Source of the DNA: Proteiniphilum sp. UBA4977
GTDB lineage: Bacteria; Bacteroidota; Bacteroidia; Bacteroidales; Dysgonomonadaceae
DNA: 21,395 nucleotides
NCBI GenBank assembly: GCA_002398565.1
Contig: DGZP01000053.1
Location: forward strand, 53,229-74,623
Direction: 5' to 3'
Under the pieces are notes generated by a model. The model searched no databases. It worked only from the letters and a program-made list of their open reading frames with translations, and was not told the DNA's origin. Within the stretch, counting starts at the first letter, position 1; every line of letters starts with the position of its first letter. This document shows, one piece after another, positions 18,501 to 21,395 of the stretch. The position numbers and the translations under genes are program-made.

Positions 18501-18676
18501 ATCACTCCTCTTGTTGAACCTACCACTGTAATGGTTACTCCGGGTAATGGTTCGCCTTTTTCATCAACAACGTTGCCTTTAACCGTTATGTTTTGAGAAA
18601 ACATAACAGTGCATATCATCCATAGGAATATGGACAAAATTCCTTTCATTGTTTTGAATAATTGTTTTCTTTTCAT
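15539..18676 (-). CDS. susC: SusC/RagA-like TonB-dependent outer-membrane glycan transporter (unit nearer the right edge)
   Basis: 1045 residues. Signal peptide 1-27 (cut before QN in VMFSQN); carboxypeptidase-D-like regulatory domain about 31-100 (GVITDIDGNYSIDV at 57-70); TonB-box-like DEVTVVAFGTQKK (108-120); plug about 120-240, with FFIRGVTTFGYK, LILIDGIELT (184-193) and MKDATATALYGARGANGVIL (211-230); then the barrel, ending INLSF with the C-terminal Phe of outer-membrane proteins. It is full length and intact. The gene is strongly A+T-rich in places: 17581-17640 has about 13% G+C by my count. It heads the operon susC-susD-DUF4959-DUF4998. No STN domain is seen. The substrate is unknown, but the plug and barrel differ clearly from the other SusC here. 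Confidence 0.97.
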   Translation of the reverse strand: MKRKQLFKTMKGILSIFLWMICTVMFSQNITVKGNVVDEKGEPLPGVTITVVGSTRGVITDIDGNYSIDVNSTNALMYTFVGMESQTMKVGDQRIINVVLAEKIDMLDEVTVVAFGTQKKESVLSSISTIKPSELQAPTSNLTTALAGRIAGMISYQRSGEPGQDNADFFIRGVTTFGYKKDPLILIDGIELTSTDLSRLQVDDIASFSIMKDATATALYGARGANGVILVTTKEGMEGKAKISARYELSISSPTQETEWSDPITYMRLQNEAVMTRDPLGIVMHSPQKIENTELGLNPNVFPAVDWYNELFKPTTVNQRANFNISGGGNVAKYYIASSVSKDEGSLKTSKLNNFNNNINLIKYLLRSNVNVNVTKTTKANVRLHATMDDYSGPIDSGNTLYRKITQTNPVLYPPYYQPDAANATTPYVLFGNYENGDYLNPYADMVKGYRDTKTSLMLAQFELLQDLNIITDGLKLRAMFNTNRRSEYGIRRSYNPYYFTATNYDPLKDTYVLNALNPNSGTDYLTTSEDRKNVITNTYFETALNYDRAFNEKHGISGMLVYTMRDELTSVDANNLQRSLPARNVGLAGRFTYAYNDRYFLEANFGYNGSERFAKKERFGFFPSVGLGYIVSNEAFWTPELEKTISKLKFKATYGLVGNDAIGSSDERFFYLSEVNMNNSDYSYTWGSMYNYSRNGVSIVRYPNENITWETSKKTNLGLELGLFNKWELQLDIYRDDRYNILMDRSSIPTTMGLSTGIKANVGKAVSKGIDLSLDYNQYFSNGFWVTGRTNFTYAHSEFKVYEEPDYSHTPWRSRVGYSLSQQWGYVAERLFVDEKEIQNSPVQTFGDYLGGDIKYKDINGDGQITSIDMVPIGYPTSPEIVYGFGASCGWKGIDASFFFQGLARESFWIDYAKVTPFVDTGDFSQNSQNQLLKIIEENHWSEENRDLYALWPRLSTTVINNNRQRNTWFMRDGSFLRLKSVELGYSLPKSLISNYHISSLRVYYSGLNLLCFSKFKLWDPEMAGNGFNYPVQRVHNIGINLSF

Positions 18677-18779
18677 GCTATTTTTTTAGTGTTTTCAGTA
18701 ATTATTGATTTATTTTTTTTATTCTTACCTATCTAATCCATATTGATTTGTTTTGATGTTTGTGTGCAATAATCATCCA

Positions 18780-18797
18780 TTTATTTATTTATTTATT
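18780..18797. repeat. Short tandem repeat (TTTA)4
   Basis: Four and a half copies of TTTA (tttatttatttatttatt). It lies about 100 bp upstream of the right-hand susC start. Copy number could vary between strains by slippage and change promoter spacing, but nothing in this one sequence shows that. Confidence 0.9.
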
Positions 18798-18807
18798 GCC
18801 ACGACTA

Positions 18808-18822
18808 TTCTGTTCTGTTCTG
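18808..18822. repeat. Short tandem repeat (TTCTG)3
   Basis: Three perfect TTCTG units (CAGAA on the transcribed strand) about 130-145 bp upstream of the susC ATG, 10 bases from the TTTA repeat. It could be a direct-repeat binding site or plain low complexity. Confidence 0.85.
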
Positions 18823-18867
18823 TGCTGATATTATTTGTAAAGTTGATGATTGAAAAATGAATCACTT

Positions 18868-18897
18868 AAATATCATTTACTTACAGGAATGATAATT
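18868..18897 (-). terminator. Weak A/T-rich hairpin after the BACON-protein gene
   Basis: Inverted repeat of 7 bp (tatcatt 18871-18877, aatgata 18888-18894) with a 10-base loop, plus 2 more pairs beyond one mismatch. On the transcribed strand it lies 45 bases after the stop and is followed by tttaagtgattcattttt. It is a possible weak terminator with low predicted stability. Confidence 0.35.
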
Positions 18898-18941
18898 CTT
18901 AAAAATATGTCAGTTTGTCGTGTTTATTGTTTTCTACTCTC

Positions 18942-20183
18942 TCAATCATGGGGCTGAGGGTTGGGGTTTGTATTTTTTTCGTATATATAGAAATCCCCCA
19001 GGAACAGCGATTCGTCCTTTATGCCGTTACTCGGTCTGTCGTCCGGATCGCTCAATGTCTTTCCGTAACTACGGTAAATGCCAAATTTATTGCGAATATT
19101 CGTGGCGCCTTTTCGCCACATATCAATGTTGTCAGTGGAATAATCAATCAATACCTTATTGTCTCTTATCCGGGTAATCTTGATCCGGAAGAAACCATTA
19201 TGGGCATAGTGAACCTCTTCCTGTACCTGCACCCATTCGTCTTCGAACTCCTCCATGGAAATATTGTCCACAATGGTCCCTTTGTTTGTGGAAGAAATAT
19301 CCCCGGTATGGATTACCTGTACCCTTCTGTTTGTACCGTCGTTGTTTCCACGCAGCGTGATGGTGATGATGGGAGCTCCGTTATTTCCTTCCTGTGCTTT
19401 TAACTGATGAATATGGCAAAAACTTGTTGATGGACGAAATCCTTTGGGTATTTTGAATTTCCACTCCAACCATTGCCGTTCATCCCAGTTACCATTCATT
19501 TTGTACCAGCTGCCTGACGTCTGCGATTTCATCTCGTTACGCTGCCTGTCCTCCAGTTTACCCCTGTCGCCATCTAAGAAAGGGTTTACATGAATCATAA
19601 ACTTGAATACATGTTGCTTCAACGTTTCGTCATAGATATTCACACAGTGTATCCCATCATTATGATCCAGATCAGATGAATTAGGATGTTCTGAATAATC
19701 CCAGCCATATTGTTTCATATGGCTGTGAATCTGGGAATAATCTTTGTCCATCAGAGCCGGAGTACCCTGCATGGAACTTCGCAATGTATAACCAAGTGCA
19801 ATTGGATCATCAGACACGGAATCAGCATTTTTGCCTTTTTGCACAATACGAAAGACACCTGACTTGTCGAATTTTTCCAGTTTAACCGTAATCTGGGCCG
19901 TACGGGATACTCTGGTAGGATTGGGCGCAACAAATACAGTCATAAAATCATTGCCGGTTTCCTTGATCTGTAACCATGAGGATGCTCCGCTTTCGACGTG
20001 TGCTTTCCAACCGGTCGTGGCCGTTACCTGTATAGTGCATATCCCTCCTCCGCTCTCTATGTTTTCATTGCCGCTGATCGATAACGTAGGTATTGTTTTC
20101 GCCTCTTCCTGTGAATTACAAGAAAAGAGTGGTGACAACATCACAAGAATAATTGATAGGTATTTTAAATAACTGATCTTCAT
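18942..20183 (-). CDS. BACON-domain lipoprotein with polysaccharide-lyase-like jelly-roll domain
   Basis: 413 residues. The lipobox PLFSC gives lipidated Cys22, so it is probably surface-exposed. Residues about 32-116 are a BACON domain (LSISGNENIESGGGICTIQV, GWKAHVESGASSWLQI, RTAQITVK). Residues about 125-403 look like a beta-jelly-roll polysaccharide lyase of the PL7/PL13/PL20 style: RNEMK at 215-219 (like the R-x-E strand), FCHIHQLKA at 255-263 (like the QIH strand) and NKFGIYRSYGK at 365-375 (like the Y-F-K-x-G-x-Y strand holding the catalytic Tyr). These are the three strands that line the active groove in such lyases, so endo-cleavage of a uronic-acid polysaccharide is inferred, not shown. 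The assigned PL family and substrate are unknown. Its ATG overlaps the plug-protein stop (ATGA). A downstream GH105 gene supports a lyase role. Confidence 0.65.
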   Translation of the reverse strand: MKISYLKYLSIILVMLSPLFSCNSQEEAKTIPTLSISGNENIESGGGICTIQVTATTGWKAHVESGASSWLQIKETGNDFMTVFVAPNPTRVSRTAQITVKLEKFDKSGVFRIVQKGKNADSVSDDPIALGYTLRSSMQGTPALMDKDYSQIHSHMKQYGWDYSEHPNSSDLDHNDGIHCVNIYDETLKQHVFKFMIHVNPFLDGDRGKLEDRQRNEMKSQTSGSWYKMNGNWDERQWLEWKFKIPKGFRPSTSFCHIHQLKAQEGNNGAPIITITLRGNNDGTNRRVQVIHTGDISSTNKGTIVDNISMEEFEDEWVQVQEEVHYAHNGFFRIKITRIRDNKVLIDYSTDNIDMWRKGATNIRNKFGIYRSYGKTLSDPDDRPSNGIKDESLFLGDFYIYEKNTNPNPQPHD

Positions 20184-20857
20184 TTTTTTCTGGTTGTAAT
20201 CACAATTGCGCCGTTTGATCCTTTTATCCCATACATCGCACCGTCGCTCTGTACTTCCAGTTGTTCAATATCGTTGACATTCACAGAACGATCGGCATCG
20301 TAGCTCCCCCTGTATTCAACCCCGTCAATAATAAAAAGCGGTTCGTTGTTGAGGTCAAAAGAGCTCCCTCCACGGATGGTTACGTAGGTATTGCCATTGG
20401 CTTCGGAAACTGTCACCCCCGGGAGATTTCCTCTCAACAGATCATACAACGAATTTGCACCACTCTGTTCAATTTGTTTTCGGGTGAGGATATTCGGGTT
20501 GAATGGTAATATTGTTTTATTTGAATAGGGGACTGTGAATTCCTGCGAATTATCCTTTAAAAGGAATTCGTTCTTTCTCAATGTAATTATTAACTCATTC
20601 CCTCTGTCCTTGATTGGAATTACAGCATCCTGTTTTTTTGTGACAGAGATGATCAGTGTATCTTTTTCGTTCAGATCCTGTAGAATAAACGCACCTTGTT
20701 TGTCCGTTTTAACTCCGTCCAACGAGTTTTTCACCCATACATTCATCCTGTGCACAGGCTTTCCTTTCTCCGACAATATCACACCTTTTATGGTATCTTG
20801 TGCCGTAAGGGTTAAACAAGATAGCAACAATCCAAATATCAATACTTCCGTTTTCAT
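20180..20857 (-). CDS. Small secreted regulatory-domain plus TonB-plug protein without a barrel
   Basis: 225 residues. A signal peptide (1-19, cut before QD) is followed by a carboxypeptidase-D-regulatory-like domain (about 22-95, KGVILSEKGKPVHRMNVWVK, GVKTDKQGAFILQDLNEKDT) and a TonB-receptor plug (about 120-225): LTRKQIEQSGANSLYDLLRG, NTYVTIRGGSSF, PLFIIDGVEYRG, NDIEQLEVQSDGAMYGIKGS, NGAIVITTRK. The frame then stops where a SusC protein would begin its barrel of about 750 residues. The stop overlaps the next ATG by four bases (ATGA), so this end is a natural gene end, not a recent truncation. It has no TonB-box-like GYGTQ segment. It might be a periplasmic-facing or surface partner of another receptor, or a bound scaffold; the function is unknown. 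It is co-translated with the BACON lipoprotein. Confidence 0.85.
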   Translation of the reverse strand: MKTEVLIFGLLLSCLTLTAQDTIKGVILSEKGKPVHRMNVWVKNSLDGVKTDKQGAFILQDLNEKDTLIISVTKKQDAVIPIKDRGNELIITLRKNEFLLKDNSQEFTVPYSNKTILPFNPNILTRKQIEQSGANSLYDLLRGNLPGVTVSEANGNTYVTIRGGSSFDLNNEPLFIIDGVEYRGSYDADRSVNVNDIEQLEVQSDGAMYGIKGSNGAIVITTRKK

Positions 20858-20899
20858 TTGCTTGAAATTATGAATATTACATTAAAATAGAGAAAGATC

Positions 20900-20944
20900 C
20901 CCATGATCCGGTACATACTTGACTGTTTGCCTCCGGATCACGGG
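20900..20944 (-). terminator. Hairpin terminator after the right-edge gene
   Basis: Arms 20900-20911 (cccatgatccgg) and 20933-20944 (ccggatcacggg) with a 21-base loop form 12 pairs. The one imperfect position (A opposite C) becomes a U-G pair only in RNA made from the minus strand, which fits the gene direction. The stem is followed on that strand by ctttctctattttaat. It lies 52 bases after the stop at 20997. Confidence 0.65.
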
Positions 20945-20996
20945 AATATATCATTTTCACGGCTCAAAGGCCGGTTGTTGCATTTCCAATAAAATC

Positions 20997-21395
20997 TTAT
21001 TTAAGTAACTCTGTGGTCGATGCATATGCATCATCAAAATAAAGCATTGGCCTGTTGGCCCCTCCATTTCCGTTCGGGAAAACAATGCGCCAGTTGTCAA
21101 TGAAAATGCCGCCCTGTATCTGATTTAATGTACGCAGCTCGCTGATTACCGGTGTTGTGAGAACCTCTTCTCCTTCCATAAAGACATGAAGGTGGTAATT
21201 TTCATCAATAGCCATTCCCACTTTTTTGTAATTTTTATTGGTGAAGGTCGACATTTTACTGATCGTGTAATAATAGTCGTACGTGGTGGTCAGGCCCATG
21301 ATGTTTCTTGTCTGAATTGAAACCCTTGAATTGTATGTGGTTGATCCATCCGGCGAAGTGGCACCTTCGGGAACAACCGGAAATCCGGGGGTCAC
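20997..21395 (-). CDS. C-terminal part of an unrecognised, probably beta-sandwich secreted protein
   Basis: Open frame from the right edge to TAA at 20997-20999, giving 132 residues. The first codon at the edge is GTG by chance, so no start is assigned. The rest is rich in beta strands, with SRVSIQTRNIMG, YYYTISKMSTFTNK, VGMAIDENYHLHVFMEGEEV, GGIFIDNWRIVF and, at the end, MLYFDDAYASTTELLK. A concanavalin-A-like/LamG or carbohydrate-binding jelly roll ending in a strand such as YFDDAYAS is plausible (an inference from pattern only), but I do not recognise the family. It is followed by a hairpin terminator, so it ends its own transcript. The gap 20858-20996 holds no gene. Confidence 0.6.
   Translation of the reverse strand: MTPGFPVVPEGATSPDGSTTYNSRVSIQTRNIMGLTTTYDYYYTISKMSTFTNKNYKKVGMAIDENYHLHVFMEGEEVLTTPVISELRTLNQIQGGIFIDNWRIVFPNGNGGANRPMLYFDDAYASTTELLK

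Larger units (their letters stand above)
18677..18941 (-). promoter_or_regulatory. Upstream region of the right-hand susC operon
   Basis: 265 bp with no supported gene, between the BACON-protein stop and susC. It should hold the 3' end of one transcript and the promoter and leader of the next. There is no exact TAnnTTTG/TTTG promoter pair on the minus strand. It contains a possible weak terminator (18868-18897) and two short tandem repeats (18780-18797 and 18808-18822). The last 50 bases before the ATG are A-rich, as in other Bacteroidota leaders. Confidence 0.4.

Noticed and set aside
18915..19403. Plus-strand frame of 162 codons over the 3' end of the BACON gene
   Set aside because: No domain and no start signal; the opposite strand has a continuous lyase-like domain.
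1..21395. Insertion sequences, tRNA genes, CRISPR arrays
   Set aside because: No transposase-like frame, paired terminal repeats, cloverleaf or regularly spaced repeats were seen.

Overview
The window looks like part of a polysaccharide utilization locus (PUL) from a member of the Bacteroidota, probably order Bacteroidales. It holds two complete SusC/SusD glycan-import pairs with adjacent secreted glycan-active enzymes. The lipoproteins have Bacteroidales-style signal peptides, there is a BACON domain, and A-rich leaders stand in for Shine-Dalgarno sites at most starts. Genus and species cannot be read from the sequence. Every supported gene is on the minus strand, so transcription runs from high to low coordinates.

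Layout in transcription order. (1) 21395-18942: the 3' end of an unrecognised, probably secreted protein (20997-21395) and a hairpin terminator. Then come a small regulatory-domain-plus-plug protein without a beta-barrel (20180-20857) and, coupled by an ATGA overlap, a BACON-domain lipoprotein with a polysaccharide-lyase-like C-terminal region (18942-20183). (2) 18941-11568: a 265-bp spacer, then susC (15539-18676), susD (13577-15529), a DUF4959/DUF5126/DUF5000-type lipoprotein (12337-13560) and a DUF4998-type lipoprotein (11615-12313). A 17-bp hairpin closes this unit. (3) 11524-8983: a frameshifted, barrel-less remnant of an outer-membrane receptor (10858-11524), followed 12 bp later by a GH97 glycosidase. 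(4) 8982-1: a 137-bp spacer, then susC (5681-8845), susD (4012-5610), a DUF5703/GH95-like enzyme (1504-3999), a GH105 unsaturated-uronyl hydrolase (365-1492) and the start of a beta-propeller glycosidase (1-347, running off the left edge).

How it may work together (inference). The lyase-like lipoprotein, if catalytic, would cut a uronic-acid polysaccharide at the cell surface and leave unsaturated uronic acid ends. The SusCD pairs would capture and import the oligosaccharides. In the periplasm, GH105 would remove the unsaturated uronic acid. GH97 (with the Asp of the retaining, alpha-galactosidase-like branch), the GH95-like protein and the propeller enzyme would trim neutral sugars. An acidic, branched plant, algal or exopolysaccharide fits, but the substrate cannot be fixed from this window. 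No sensor/regulator gene (HTCS, ECF sigma/anti-sigma or SusR type), RNA gene, CRISPR array or mobile element was seen.
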